Shown: in pieces, positions 8,525 through 16,206 of the stretch
How the letters are laid out: the number at the start of each line of letters is the position of its first letter
How positions within the stretch are numbered: position 1 is the first letter of the stretch
Assembly: GCA_027297825.1 (NCBI GenBank)
Contig: JAPUHH010000036.1
Span: forward strand, 1-20,465
Direction of reading: 5' to 3'
Length of the DNA stretch: 20,465 nucleotides
From: Gammaproteobacteria bacterium
GTDB taxonomy: Bacteria > Pseudomonadota > Gammaproteobacteria > UBA4575
Translations under genes and position numbers: made by a program
The notes under the pieces: generated by a model
Told to the model about the DNA's origin: nothing
What the model saw: only the letters and a program-made list of their open reading frames with translations
Database searches by the model: none

Positions 8525-9379
8525 ATGGTTCAAGTTCAAGCATTTCTGAATGGCGAATATATGCCGCTTGAAGAGTGTCATATTTCACCTCTAGACCGTG
8601 GCTTCATCTTTGGTGATGGCATTTATGAATTGCTGCCGGTATACAAAAATAAACCGTTTTATCTGCAGCAACATTTATCAAGACTAGAACGTAGTATTGG
8701 CGAAATTCGTATCAATAATCCCTATACAAAATCTGAATGGGAAGCTCTTGTAGAGACATTAATTCAACAATCAAGTGACGACAATCTAGCCATCTATATT
8801 CAGGTTACCCGAGGCATCGCGCCACGCGATCATGCTTTTCCCAAGGATGCAGCTGCTTCAGTATTTGCAATGGCAAATCCATTAGCAATAGTGCCCCAAG
8901 AGCAATTGCAAAAAGGTGTTGCGTTAATTACAGCAAAGGATGAGCGTTGGCAACGTTGCGATATAAAAGTCATTAGCTTGTTGGCCAATATATTGGCTAT
9001 ACAAGATGCAGTTCAGGCGTCTGCTGTTGAAGCGATCATGGTGCGGAATGGGTTTGCTTTAGAAGGTGCAGCCAGTAATCTATTTGTGGTTCGTGATGGA
9101 GAAGTGTTCACGCATCCTAAAGACAATTTAATTTTGCCTGGCATCACGCGTGACTTCGTATTGGAATTATTGAGTGAATTAAACATCCCCTATACTGAGC
9201 AGTTAATTCCAAAAGAATGGTTATATTCTGCTGATGAGATTTGGATCACTAGCTCTACAAAAGAAGTGTTAGCGGCCACCAAGATTGACCAACAAGTTGT
9301 GGGTAATGGTGCACCGGGAGAGGTTTGGGAAAAAACACATGCTTTATACCAACAACGAAAAATGCAGGCACCTTTTTAA
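8525..9379 (+). CDS. dat: D-amino acid (D-alanine) transaminase
   Basis: This is a fold-type IV PLP aminotransferase interconverting D-Ala plus 2-oxoglutarate with pyruvate plus D-Glu in the cytoplasm. The 284-aa length matches bacterial D-Ala transaminases. Conserved stretches are LDRGFIFGDGIYE, RCDIKVISLLANILA (PLP lysine K148), EGAASNLFVV and ITSSTKEV. An upstream GTG at 8474 would add 17 residues read inside dacA that match nothing, so ATG at 8525 is preferred; it has no strong ribosome site. It sits 8 nt after dacA, consistent with reuse of released D-Ala. A related class IV activity such as branched-chain transaminase is less likely, given RCDIK and the context. Confidence 0.9.
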   Translation: MVQVQAFLNGEYMPLEECHISPLDRGFIFGDGIYELLPVYKNKPFYLQQHLSRLERSIGEIRINNPYTKSEWEALVETLIQQSSDDNLAIYIQVTRGIAPRDHAFPKDAAASVFAMANPLAIVPQEQLQKGVALITAKDERWQRCDIKVISLLANILAIQDAVQASAVEAIMVRNGFALEGAASNLFVVRDGEVFTHPKDNLILPGITRDFVLELLSELNIPYTEQLIPKEWLYSADEIWITSSTKEVLAATKIDQQVVGNGAPGEVWEKTHALYQQRKMQAPF

Positions 9380-9406
9380 AAGAAATCGTCTGGCTTCTAT
9401 TTCAAT

Positions 9407-9670
9407 ATGTCAGATGAATCACTATTAAAGTTTCCTTGTGAATTCCCAATAAAGATAATGGGGAAAAACCATCATGGTTTTCATCAGGCTGTAGTTGAGG
9501 TATTAAAAAAACATCTAGATGATTTTGAAACTACGGAAATTAAAGAAGTGGAAAGTAAGCAAAAAAACTATATCAGTATAACTGTGAAGGTTAACGCAAT
9601 CAGCCAACAGCACTTAGATGGTATCTATATGGATTTAACCGCGAGTGATTGGGTCATTATAGCGTTATGA
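9407..9670 (+). CDS. ybeD: YbeD family protein (DUF493)
   Basis: This 87-aa cytoplasmic protein matches the DUF493/YbeD family in length and layout: FPCEFPIKIMG near the N terminus, a central helix, and a C-terminal Q-x3-LDGIYMDLTASDWV stretch resembling an ACT-like fold. YbeD is encoded between dacA and lipB in many gammaproteobacteria, as here. Its biochemical role is not settled. Its stop overlaps the preferred lipB start (ATGA), so the two are probably translationally coupled. Confidence 0.92.
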   Translation: MSDESLLKFPCEFPIKIMGKNHHGFHQAVVEVLKKHLDDFETTEIKEVESKQKNYISITVKVNAISQQHLDGIYMDLTASDWVIIAL

Positions 9671-10320
9671 GAGATATGGTGAGTGAGCTTCAAATTTGTT
9701 ATTTGGGCTTGCAACCGTATGCTCCGATCCATACAAAAATGCGTAAGTTTACAAACCAGCGAACCGCAGAAACGGCAGATGAGTTTTGGTGTTTACAACA
9801 TCATGCAGTTTTTACCTTAGGCGCTAATGCTGACGAGCAACACATTATATCGAAGTCAAAAATTCCCATTGTGCAGTCTGATCGTGGGGGACAGGTTACT
9901 TTTCATGGCCCAGGCCAGGTGATTATTTACTTGTTAATCAATTTACGTCGCAAATCAATGGGCATTAAACAACTTGTGCAGCATATTGAACAGTCTGTGG
10001 TGGATTTGCTGGGCAGTTACCAAATTATGGCTGAAGCGCGAGCAGACGCACACGGGGTGTATGTTGGTGACGCAAAAATTGCTTCACTAGGCTTACGTGT
10101 GAGTGGTGGTTGCAGCTATCATGGTGTGGCCCTGAATGTAGATATGGACATGGGCCCTTTTGCTCAAATCAATCCCTGCGGATTTCCCGGTCTAGCGGTA
10201 ACCCAGCTAAAAGAGCATGGGGTTGAATCTAGTTGTCAGCAGATTCATACTGAATTAACCATGCAGCTGTGCAAACATCTTCATTACAAATCTAGCAATA
10301 TAATCACCAATGTCCATTAA
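9667..10320 (+). CDS. lipB: Octanoyl-[ACP]:protein octanoyltransferase
   Basis: LipB transfers octanoate from acyl carrier protein to lipoyl domains of 2-oxoacid dehydrogenases and GcvH. From ATG 9667 the protein has 217 aa. SDRGGQVTFHGPGQ, GVYVGDAKIASLGLR and INPCGFPG are family signatures. Catalytic K137 and C171 are 34 residues apart, as in E. coli LipB. ATG 9667 overlaps the ybeD stop as ATGA; ATG 9676 is a possible alternative, and a TTG at 9649 is unlikely. The gene ends by overlapping lipA by 11 nt. Confidence 0.97.
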   Translation: MRDMVSELQICYLGLQPYAPIHTKMRKFTNQRTAETADEFWCLQHHAVFTLGANADEQHIISKSKIPIVQSDRGGQVTFHGPGQVIIYLLINLRRKSMGIKQLVQHIEQSVVDLLGSYQIMAEARADAHGVYVGDAKIASLGLRVSGGCSYHGVALNVDMDMGPFAQINPCGFPGLAVTQLKEHGVESSCQQIHTELTMQLCKHLHYKSSNIITNVH

Positions 10321-11284
10321 GTTACCAAATAAGTCACATGTGGCTAAGCTTGGAATTAAGCGTCGCGGCCAAGAAAAAGTCACGCAAATACCAATTAAGG
10401 TTGAGGCTGTTCGTCCGCGCATACCTAAACCCAGTTGGATTCGTGTAAAAGCACCGCTCACTTCACAAGTAAGAGAATTAAAAACCTTGTTGCGCGAGCA
10501 GAAACTGCATACGGTTTGCGAGGAAGCCTGTTGTCCTAATTTAACAGAATGTTTCGGTAACGGCACTGCTACGTTCATGATTATGGGCGATGTGTGTACA
10601 CGGCGTTGTTCCTTTTGTGACGTCGCACATGGCAGACCTTTGCCGTTAGATGAGCATGAGCCCCAGCACCTAGCGGAAACGTTAAAACTTTTGGGATTGA
10701 GCTATGTGGTCATTACTTCTGTTGATCGTGATGATTTGCACGATGGCGGTGCTAGCCACTTTGTTAATTGTATTCAGCATATTCGCAACCTCAATGCAGA
10801 GGTTAGGATTGAGATATTGGTTCCTGATTTTCGTGGTCGATTAGATAAAGCGCTAAATATTTTATGCAAAATGCCCGCGGATGTGTTTAATCATAATTTA
10901 GAGACTGTGCCGCGTTTATACTCGCATGCTCGTCCTGGTGCAGACTATCAACATTCTTTAAATCTCTTGCAGGAGCATAAACGAAAAATTCCACGAGTAC
11001 CGACTAAATCCGGCTTAATGTTAGGGCTAGGTGAACGCTTAGATGAGGTAGAAGCAGCGATGCAAGATTTACGTGCACATGACGTGAATATGCTGACTCT
11101 TGGTCAATATTTGCAACCAAGCCAGCATCATCTGCCTGTACAGCGATATCTTCATCCAAGCGAATTTGATGATTTGCGTACCTTGGGACAGGCAATGGGC
11201 TTCGATCACGTCGCCAGTGGTCCCTTGGTACGCTCTTCTTATCATGCAGATGTTCAAGCAAAACAAGCAATGAGTTACTCTTAG
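10310..11284 (+). CDS. lipA: Lipoyl synthase (radical SAM)
   Basis: LipA inserts two sulfurs into protein-bound octanoyl groups, completing lipoyl cofactor made from the LipB product. The 324-aa protein has the auxiliary cluster motif C70-x4-C75-x5-C81 that serves as sulfur donor. The radical SAM motif is C96-x3-C100-x2-C103 (CTRRCSFC). The C-terminal VRSSY contributes the Ser ligand to the auxiliary cluster. DRDDLHDGGA and FNHNLETVPRLY are typical internal motifs. The ATG lies within the end of lipB, and the next gene starts 3 nt after the stop. Confidence 0.98.
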   Translation: MSIKLPNKSHVAKLGIKRRGQEKVTQIPIKVEAVRPRIPKPSWIRVKAPLTSQVRELKTLLREQKLHTVCEEACCPNLTECFGNGTATFMIMGDVCTRRCSFCDVAHGRPLPLDEHEPQHLAETLKLLGLSYVVITSVDRDDLHDGGASHFVNCIQHIRNLNAEVRIEILVPDFRGRLDKALNILCKMPADVFNHNLETVPRLYSHARPGADYQHSLNLLQEHKRKIPRVPTKSGLMLGLGERLDEVEAAMQDLRAHDVNMLTLGQYLQPSQHHLPVQRYLHPSEFDDLRTLGQAMGFDHVASGPLVRSSYHADVQAKQAMSYS

Positions 11285-11287
11285 TCA

Positions 11288-12052
11288 ATGACGCTCGAAA
11301 CAATAAGAATGGTTGCTGATTTGATACTTCCACCTGGGGGATTGCTGGTTCTGTTAGCATTTGGCTTGCTGATGTGGCTGTTTCGATTACGTAAATTTGC
11401 AGCATTTTGCATACTGCTGGGTACCGTGCTGATGTATTTTGCTAGCACTCCCTATATTGCGCGCCAATTATTGGATCCATTGCAATACCAGTATGAAGTA
11501 TTAAAAGAAATTCCAGCGGATGCTCAGGCGATCGTGGTGCTAAGTGGAGGACGTCTACCAATCGCACGTGAATACGATAATTTAGATATCGTTAAAGCAA
11601 GTACCCTAGAACGTTTACGTTATGCCTCTAGGCTGGCAAAAATTACAGAGCTGCCTATTTTGTTAGTGGGAGGCAGTGTCAATGGAGAGCGACAGTCCGA
11701 AGCTGTTCTGATGAAGCATGCGCTTGAAACTGATTTTGGTGTGCAAGTGAAGTGGTTAGAAGAAGAAGGTAGAACTACTTTGGAGAATGTAAAGTTTGCA
11801 AAAGAGATTTTAAATGAAAACTCGATTTCAAAATTTCTCCTCGTTACTCATGCATATCATATGCCGCGCGCAGTGTGGAGCTTTAACCATTTTGGCCTTA
11901 ACCCAACTCCGGCCCCTACCGTTTTCTATAAGCGTAATACCAATATCGCGGAGCGTAGAGATTACATTCCACAAGCATCAGCGTTAGCACGAACTAAGCT
12001 AGCCTTACATGAGCGCATAGGTAATCTGTGGTATCAGTATATTGAAGACTAA
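11288..12052 (+). CDS. DUF218 (YdcF/SanA/ElyC-like) membrane protein
   Basis: The 254-aa protein has two N-terminal membrane helices (about residues 12-32 and 37-53) and then a DUF218 domain (about 78-230), with AIVVLSGG, PILLVGGSVNGERQSEA, EGRTTLENVKFAKEIL and LLVTHAYHMPRA. This layout matches E. coli ElyC, which is implicated in envelope biogenesis under the name envelope biogenesis factor; its reaction is unknown. The 3-nt gap after lipA places it last in the wall/lipoate run. I give no symbol because the ElyC, YdcF and SanA branches cannot be separated by eye. Confidence 0.85.
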   Translation: MTLETIRMVADLILPPGGLLVLLAFGLLMWLFRLRKFAAFCILLGTVLMYFASTPYIARQLLDPLQYQYEVLKEIPADAQAIVVLSGGRLPIAREYDNLDIVKASTLERLRYASRLAKITELPILLVGGSVNGERQSEAVLMKHALETDFGVQVKWLEEEGRTTLENVKFAKEILNENSISKFLLVTHAYHMPRAVWSFNHFGLNPTPAPTVFYKRNTNIAERRDYIPQASALARTKLALHERIGNLWYQYIED

Positions 12053-12063
12053 ATAATCATTCG

Positions 12064-12085
12064 CTATGTGGTTTTAGACACATAG
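12064..12085. terminator. 7-bp hairpin at convergent gene ends (weak terminator candidate)
   Basis: CTATGTG (12064-12070) and CACATAG (12079-12085) pair perfectly around an 8-nt loop. The hairpin includes the murU stop codon and lies 11 nt beyond the plus-strand gene ending at 12052. Being symmetrical, it could act on both converging transcripts. No strong U-run follows on either strand, so termination is only a possibility. Confidence 0.35.
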
Positions 12086-12732
12086 TGTTCAGCCTGCTCA
12101 AGTCGTTCTACTGTTCCAATATCAAACCATTTCCCAGTAAAGTATTCAGCGCTTACCCGCTTATTATCAATAGCGCTGTGTAATATTGGTGCTAACTCCC
12201 GTTTCCCCGCACTATAGTTTTTGAAGAGTCTTGGAGTATAAATACCAATACCACTAAAGGTCAGGAAACTCTTACCTGTGTTATAAATTTTTCCATACTC
12301 ATATACAAAATCTCCTTTTAAGTTATGAGCAGGGTTGTCGATAAGAACAAGATGCGCTTGCTTATCTTCAGATAGCTTGTGAAATGATAAGGAGTGATCA
12401 CACCAAATATCTCCATTGATGACTAAAAAGGGTTGATCACCCAGTAAGGGTAGGGCATGAATGATACCGCCTGCTGTTTCCAAAGGCTCATTCCCTTCAA
12501 GAGAGTATTCAATCTGTAAACCAAACTTTTGACCGTTACCCAGCTGTTCTTTAATCATGTGCCCAATATGGGAGAGGTTAATGATAATTTCTTCAAAGCC
12601 TGCTGATTTCAACCTATTCAAATGATGTTCGATCAGAGGTTTGCCAGCAACCTGGATAAGTGGTTTTGGTGTTTTATCGGTCAGCGGTCGTAAACGTTCA
12701 CCCAAGCCCGCCGCTAATAGCATGCATTTCAT
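12064..12732 (-). CDS. murU: N-acetylmuramate alpha-1-phosphate uridylyltransferase
   Basis: MurU makes UDP-MurNAc from MurNAc-1-phosphate and UTP. In the AmgK/MurU cell-wall recycling shunt this bypasses de novo synthesis, the fosfomycin-sensitive route. The 222-aa protein has the nucleotidyltransferase signature LLAAGLGERLRPLT at residues 5-18, followed by TPKPLIQVAGKPLIEHH. It then has EPLETAGGI, NGDIWCD (metal-binding Asp) and WFDIGTVERL near the end, closely resembling Pseudomonas MurU. I chose ATG at 12730-12732, giving an MKxMLLAAG start as in Pseudomonas; a GTG one codon earlier is possible. It lies 5 nt after amgK on the same strand. Confidence 0.93.
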   Translation of the reverse strand: MKCMLLAAGLGERLRPLTDKTPKPLIQVAGKPLIEHHLNRLKSAGFEEIIINLSHIGHMIKEQLGNGQKFGLQIEYSLEGNEPLETAGGIIHALPLLGDQPFLVINGDIWCDHSLSFHKLSEDKQAHLVLIDNPAHNLKGDFVYEYGKIYNTGKSFLTFSGIGIYTPRLFKNYSAGKRELAPILHSAIDNKRVSAEYFTGKWFDIGTVERLEQAEHYVSKTT

Positions 12733-12737
12733 CACGT

Positions 12738-13715
12738 TTATAAAGAGACCTGGTCTTGTATAAAGTTAGCAAGAGCTTGAGTTTCAGAATATTTTGGCGC
12801 AATTATTTTTATGTAATTTAAAGTGCGCGGAATATCCTTGAGATAGTTGGGTTTTTTGTCACGAATATTTAAGCGTGAAAATATACCGATTGCTTTTAAT
12901 TGTCGTTGAATTCCCATTAGGTCAAACCATTTTATAAAAGTTTGTTCGTCTACAGCATGAATAATATTTTTGTTTAGGAGTCGTATTCGATAAGATAATG
13001 CCCATGTTTCTACCTGTGCTAATGGCCATTCGATATAACAGTCACGTAGTAAAGAGACTAAATCATAGGTGACAGGTCCGTAAACTGCATCTTGATAATC
13101 TATGATACCAGGATGGTTTCCATCAAGCTGCATAAGATTGCGTGAGTGGTAATCACGATGCACAAATACCTGAGGCTGTGCTAATGCGTTGTCAATGAGA
13201 CCTGCAAAAACTTGGCTAATTAAATTACTTTCTGTGCTTGTTAATGTAATTGAAAGATTCTTATTCAAAAACCATTCTCGAAATAATTCCATCTCTTGCA
13301 GTAAAAGATTTTGGTTATAACTAGGTAGGCTCATTGCCGGGATTTGCTGAATAATCGTTAATGCATTAAATGCCTTCTCGTATAAGCTAGATACGGTTTT
13401 AGTATTTAATATATTTATAAATAGATCATCACCGAAATCACTGATTAGAAAAAATCCAAAGTCTAGGGAACTATAATAGAGATGAGGGACAGGAAGACCT
13501 TCTGCCTCTAATAAGTGCGTTACCTTCACAAAGGCTTCATTATTTTCCTTTTCTGGAGGAGCATCTACCGCGATATAGGTTTCACTGTCAGTCACTAGAC
13601 GTAAATAACGACGAAAACTAGCATCCCCTGAGACGGGCGTTAGTGAGTAGCTTGTGATGCCCAGTGTTTCATTTATCCACTCGTTTAAATGAGTAAGGCG
13701 AGAATCTGAAATCAT
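12738..13715 (-). CDS. amgK: Anomeric N-acetylmuramate/N-acetylglucosamine kinase
   Basis: AmgK phosphorylates MurNAc (and GlcNAc) at the anomeric position, giving the substrate for MurU. The 325-aa protein belongs to the aminoglycoside phosphotransferase fold. VSGDASFRRYLR is the N-lobe glycine-rich stretch, H186-R-D188-YHSRN193 the catalytic loop, and IID206-YQDAVYGP the metal-binding motif. Gene order amgK-murU is standard. The sugar comes from lytic transglycosylase products such as those of the mltB and rlpA genes in the same window. The ATG at 13713-13715 has no strong ribosome site. A tiny ORF ends 1 nt before it, so coupling is possible. Confidence 0.92.
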   Translation of the reverse strand: MISDSRLTHLNEWINETLGITSYSLTPVSGDASFRRYLRLVTDSETYIAVDAPPEKENNEAFVKVTHLLEAEGLPVPHLYYSSLDFGFFLISDFGDDLFINILNTKTVSSLYEKAFNALTIIQQIPAMSLPSYNQNLLLQEMELFREWFLNKNLSITLTSTESNLISQVFAGLIDNALAQPQVFVHRDYHSRNLMQLDGNHPGIIDYQDAVYGPVTYDLVSLLRDCYIEWPLAQVETWALSYRIRLLNKNIIHAVDEQTFIKWFDLMGIQRQLKAIGIFSRLNIRDKKPNYLKDIPRTLNYIKIIAPKYSETQALANFIQDQVSL

Positions 13716-13716
13716 T

Positions 13717-13830
13717 TTATATGGATGATGGAATTTCGGTATCTTTGTATCCAGATAATATCAGCATGAGTAGAGTCGCTAAGACAATCGTGACTTTAAT
13801 ATTTATCAAGCATGTTTTCAAAATGTTCAT
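13717..13830 (-). CDS. Putative 37-aa secreted/lipoprotein-like small ORF
   Basis: An ATG at 13828-13830 opens a 37-codon frame ending 1 nt before the amgK start. The peptide has lysines (KTCLINIK), then a hydrophobic core (VTIVLATLLMLILSG) and then YKDTEIPSSI. The hydrophobic segment ends in L-S-G-Y, exactly where a lipobox L-S-G-C would sit. It may be a small lipoprotein that lost its Cys (TGC or TGT to TAC), a small membrane protein, or chance. There is no clear ribosome site. I do not recognise a family. Confidence 0.35.
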   Translation of the reverse strand: MNILKTCLINIKVTIVLATLLMLILSGYKDTEIPSSI

Positions 13831-13842
13831 AGGCTAATCACA

Positions 13843-14197
13843 TTATTCTAAAGGTCTTCTGTTATATCCAAGATTCCCCAAGGACTGGTTAATTTTATCT
13901 AAATCATATCCATATGCTACCCTCTGGGCCGATAACCTAGACTGGAGTACCTCTAGCACGAAAAGCCCAGAAGCCCACAATGCCCGATAGCGGTTTTTCT
14001 GTATCTTGTTCCATGAATGGAATGCTGTTGTTGTTTAAATGTATCCGTAAGCTATTACTATAGGCGCGCCATGTGGTGGTATAGAGAGCCATGTCTTTTG
14101 AGTTGCTATTGGGTTTATGAGCATAAGCTTCTGCGTGGTCAAGAATAAATAGGCTTGTGGCAATTAGTAAAAGCGTGAGTAATAGTCGTTGTTTCAT
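13843..14197 (-). pseudogene. Decayed exported glutaredoxin-like gene
   Basis: The first frame (ATG 14195-14197, 86 codons) encodes a signal peptide (about residues 1-24) and the front of a glutaredoxin fold: ALYTTTWRAYSNSLRIHL, then NNNSIPFMEQDTEKP and RARGTPV, the cis-Pro loop. Glutaredoxins have CxYC after TTTW. Here both positions are changed, to Arg (CGC, 14066-14068) and Ser (AGT, 14057-14059), each one base from a Cys codon. A TAG at 13937-13939 then interrupts, but the frame continues VIGPEGSI. A one-base shift leads to GYDLDKINQSLGNLGYNRRP and a stop at 13843. Repaired, the product would be about 117 aa. The family call rests on motif reading, not a search. Confidence 0.75.
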
Positions 14198-14214
14198 GAC
14201 TTATTTTTCTTCGA

Positions 14215-14377
14215 TTACATAATCAATACAATAACAAATAAAACTGTAATGAGGATATTAGTTAATAAAAATACATTAAGAACCCATGCTGAGTTTTGAT
14301 GGCTTGAGCCTAGATATAAATAGTCCAATTACTAGTAGCGTGATAAAGCTAGCCAATATAATAAAGATTATTTTCAT
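14215..14377 (-). pseudogene. Small two-helix membrane protein with a one-base frameshift
   Basis: ATG at 14375-14377 starts a hydrophobic peptide, KIIFIILASFITLLVIGLFI, whose own frame stops at 14276-14278. Shifting by one base near 14315 continues as YLGSSHQNSAWVLNVFLLTN and then a second helix, ILITVLFVIVLIM, ending at 14215. The span is 163 nt, which is 54 codons plus one base, so one inserted base would explain the break. Each half looks like a membrane helix of one 53-aa protein. The alternative is that the 33-aa first frame (14276-14377) is itself a real small protein. I do not recognise a family. Confidence 0.42.
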
Positions 14378-14401
14378 ATAAATTCTTTGTCGATATTATT
14401 T

Positions 14402-14713
14402 TCAGCTGTTTTTAAGTGCAATGTAAGCTGTATATGCGACATATAGAAAAACAAGTGCATTGAAAACGAAGAACTCCAGCGCAGTATTTCCAGATCTGTA
14501 AGTCAGCCATGCACTAATCGGAACCACAATGGCGAGACCAAGTGAGATGATTGATACACGGCGAGCATGTTTTTTGCTAAAAATACTTAACAAGAAAATG
14601 ATGTGTGCAACTACAACTGTTTTGATCAGCAACTGATCAAATATAAAGAACTGCAACACAGCAGACAAAATTAAAAGAATTGCAGCAGTTCTTAATGCGT
14701 GGGTTAAGGGCAT
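14402..14713 (-). CDS. Small multi-pass membrane protein, unrecognised
   Basis: From ATG 14711-14713 the protein has 103 aa with three or four hydrophobic helices (about residues 9-25, 31-46, 54-71 and 79-99) separated by short basic loops such as SKKHARR. The open frame reaches back to 14791, but that would overlap the tag gene by 50 bp and add a non-hydrophobic leader. The ATG 28 nt after tag is therefore preferred. No strong ribosome site is visible. It shares strand and spacing with tag and may be co-transcribed. Function unknown. Confidence 0.6.
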   Translation of the reverse strand: MPLTHALRTAAILLILSAVLQFFIFDQLLIKTVVVAHIIFLLSIFSKKHARRVSIISLGLAIVVPISAWLTYRSGNTALEFFVFNALVFLYVAYTAYIALKNS

Positions 14714-14741
14714 AATATGGGAATTATGGGTAAAATACTTA

Positions 14742-15308
14742 TTAACGATCAATAATCTCTTGGTATCGAAAACAATCGATTGTATGGTCATTTACCATAC
14801 CTGTAGCTTGCATGAATGCATAACAGATTGTCGTGCCAGTAAACTTAAAGCCTCGTATTTTCAGGTCTTTGCTTAATGCATCAGAATGAAGAGTGCTGGC
14901 GGGTACTTGAGAATGATTATTCCATGTATTTTGAATCGTTTCACCATTTACAAACTGCCATATATAAGTATCAAAGCTTCCAAACTCTTTTTGCACCGCA
15001 AGAAAAGCTCTGGCATTTGTTACTGCTGAATTGATTTTGAGTTTATTTCTTATAATTTCTGGATTTGATAATAGCTTGTTAAGCTTTTTTTCAGAGTATG
15101 ATGCAATCTTTTTTGCGTCAAAATTGTCGAAGGCTTTTCTATAACCATCTCGTTTGTTTAGAATGGTTGACCAACTTAAGCCAGCTTGGGCGCCCTCTAA
15201 TATTAGAAATTCAAATAGTAAGCGATCATCATGCACGGGCACTCCCCATTCTGTGTCGTGATACTTTTGCTCTAACTCATTTGAGCCGGCCCATGCGCAA
15301 CGTTTCAT
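14742..15308 (-). CDS. tag: 3-methyladenine DNA glycosylase I
   Basis: Tag excises 3-methyladenine from alkylated DNA, starting base-excision repair. The 188-aa protein aligns along its whole length with E. coli TagI: MKRCAWAG, YHDTEWGVPVHDD, LEGAQAGLSW, RGFKFTGTTICYAFMQATG and VNDHTIDCF. The structural zinc ligands C4 and H17 are present at the expected positions, as are the His and Cys of the C-terminal VNDHTIDC. The gene looks intact, although it starts within the last few bases of the broken glutathione S-transferase gene upstream. Confidence 0.96.
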   Translation of the reverse strand: MKRCAWAGSNELEQKYHDTEWGVPVHDDRLLFEFLILEGAQAGLSWSTILNKRDGYRKAFDNFDAKKIASYSEKKLNKLLSNPEIIRNKLKINSAVTNARAFLAVQKEFGSFDTYIWQFVNGETIQNTWNNHSQVPASTLHSDALSKDLKIRGFKFTGTTICYAFMQATGMVNDHTIDCFRYQEIIDR

Positions 15309-16026
15309 CGATGCTGCTTATACATGAGGGTTACCAAATTTAAAATATCCGCATACTTTTCTATACTGCTCTGTAAGGGATCTAGGTAGACCTCTGGCAA
15401 ATCCAGGTCGTATTTTTCAGGTCTGAACAATGGTGCGAGTAGAGCTGCAACAGCAATATTTGCTCGTGTGAAAGAATCATCCGCAAAATATTCTTTGTCT
15501 TTCATATGAGAATGCACTTTAACAATCGATTGGTTCAAGCGTGGTTGATAAGTGTTGAGTTTTTGTTATTTAGATTCATGTGCTCGCGCAATTTTATGCT
15601 CATTTTTGGGAAGGATAATTTCACAAATAACTTCCAAACCAGGCTTCATCACCGATAAAAAATGCAGGGTAATATCGGTGTGATCGAGCAAGGTGTGATA
15701 ATGCAAGCTGCGTGCATCAGGGCCTAGCTCTTTATCGGTAAACAGTTCCCATTCCAAGGCTGCCTTTTGTAAACTTTCGTTTTCTGGAGTCAGTGTATTT
15801 TCGGGAAAGGTTTGATCTAAATAGCTAATGCTCTCGCAGGATTCATTCATTACTTTTTTGTCATTTGCAAGTATCGGCAAAGTGGATTTTGAAGCAAGTT
15901 TTTTTGCTTTCTTAGTGTGCAATCCTGATAGAAAATTAACCTTGTTGTAATCAAGCTGTTTGTATTCAAGTACCCAGCGTGCTTTTCGTAAATATGAGAA
16001 ATAATGAATGGACAGACGGTTAACAT
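15305..16026 (-). pseudogene. Broken glutathione S-transferase-like gene
   Basis: One reading frame from about 16015 to 15305 encodes a full GST of about 236 aa, interrupted by a single TAA at 15566-15568. The N-terminal thioredoxin-like half includes SIHYF, RKARWVLEYKQLDY, KSTLPILANDKKVMNESC and ISYLDQTFPENTLTPE. The helical half, after the stop, includes YFADDSFTRANIAVAALLAP and a final DILNLVTLMYKQHR. No ATG, GTG or TTG precedes RKARW in this frame; a CTG sits at 16013-16015. An ATG at 16024-16026 is one base out of frame, suggesting a second lesion. The spacing HYFS-YLRKAR is also shorter than the usual S-P-Y-x-RK. Two fragments could in principle still be expressed from internal starts, but loss of function is likelier. 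Confidence 0.8.
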
Positions 16027-16118
16027 TTAAGGCGGTCTCATGGGTATTGTAAATGAATCATTGCATTATCTCGATTCCTAATAATAATCATCAACAATAT
16101 AAATGGCTAACGTTTAAA

Positions 16119-16153
16119 AAATAGCTATTTGAAATTAATTTAAACAGTATAAT
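16119..16153 (+). promoter_or_regulatory. Palindrome and -10-like box upstream of the OsmC-like gene
   Basis: AAATAGCTATTT (16119-16130) is a perfect 12-bp palindrome. A consensus TATAAT follows at 16148-16153. TTGAAA at 16129-16134 would be a good -35 box, but the 13-nt spacer is too short. The palindrome overlaps where a -35 element would lie, so it may be an operator. The region is AT-rich and chance cannot be excluded. Confidence 0.3.
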
Positions 16154-16206
16154 AACTTGAAGAAAAATAATATTACTACGTTAAGTCTATAAGACAGGAG
16201 GATTCA

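Noticed and set aside
11004..11405. Minus-strand open frame of 133 codons opposite lipA
   Set aside because: It lies antisense to a clear lipA and the start of the next gene, with no domain pattern or ribosome site; a shadow frame.
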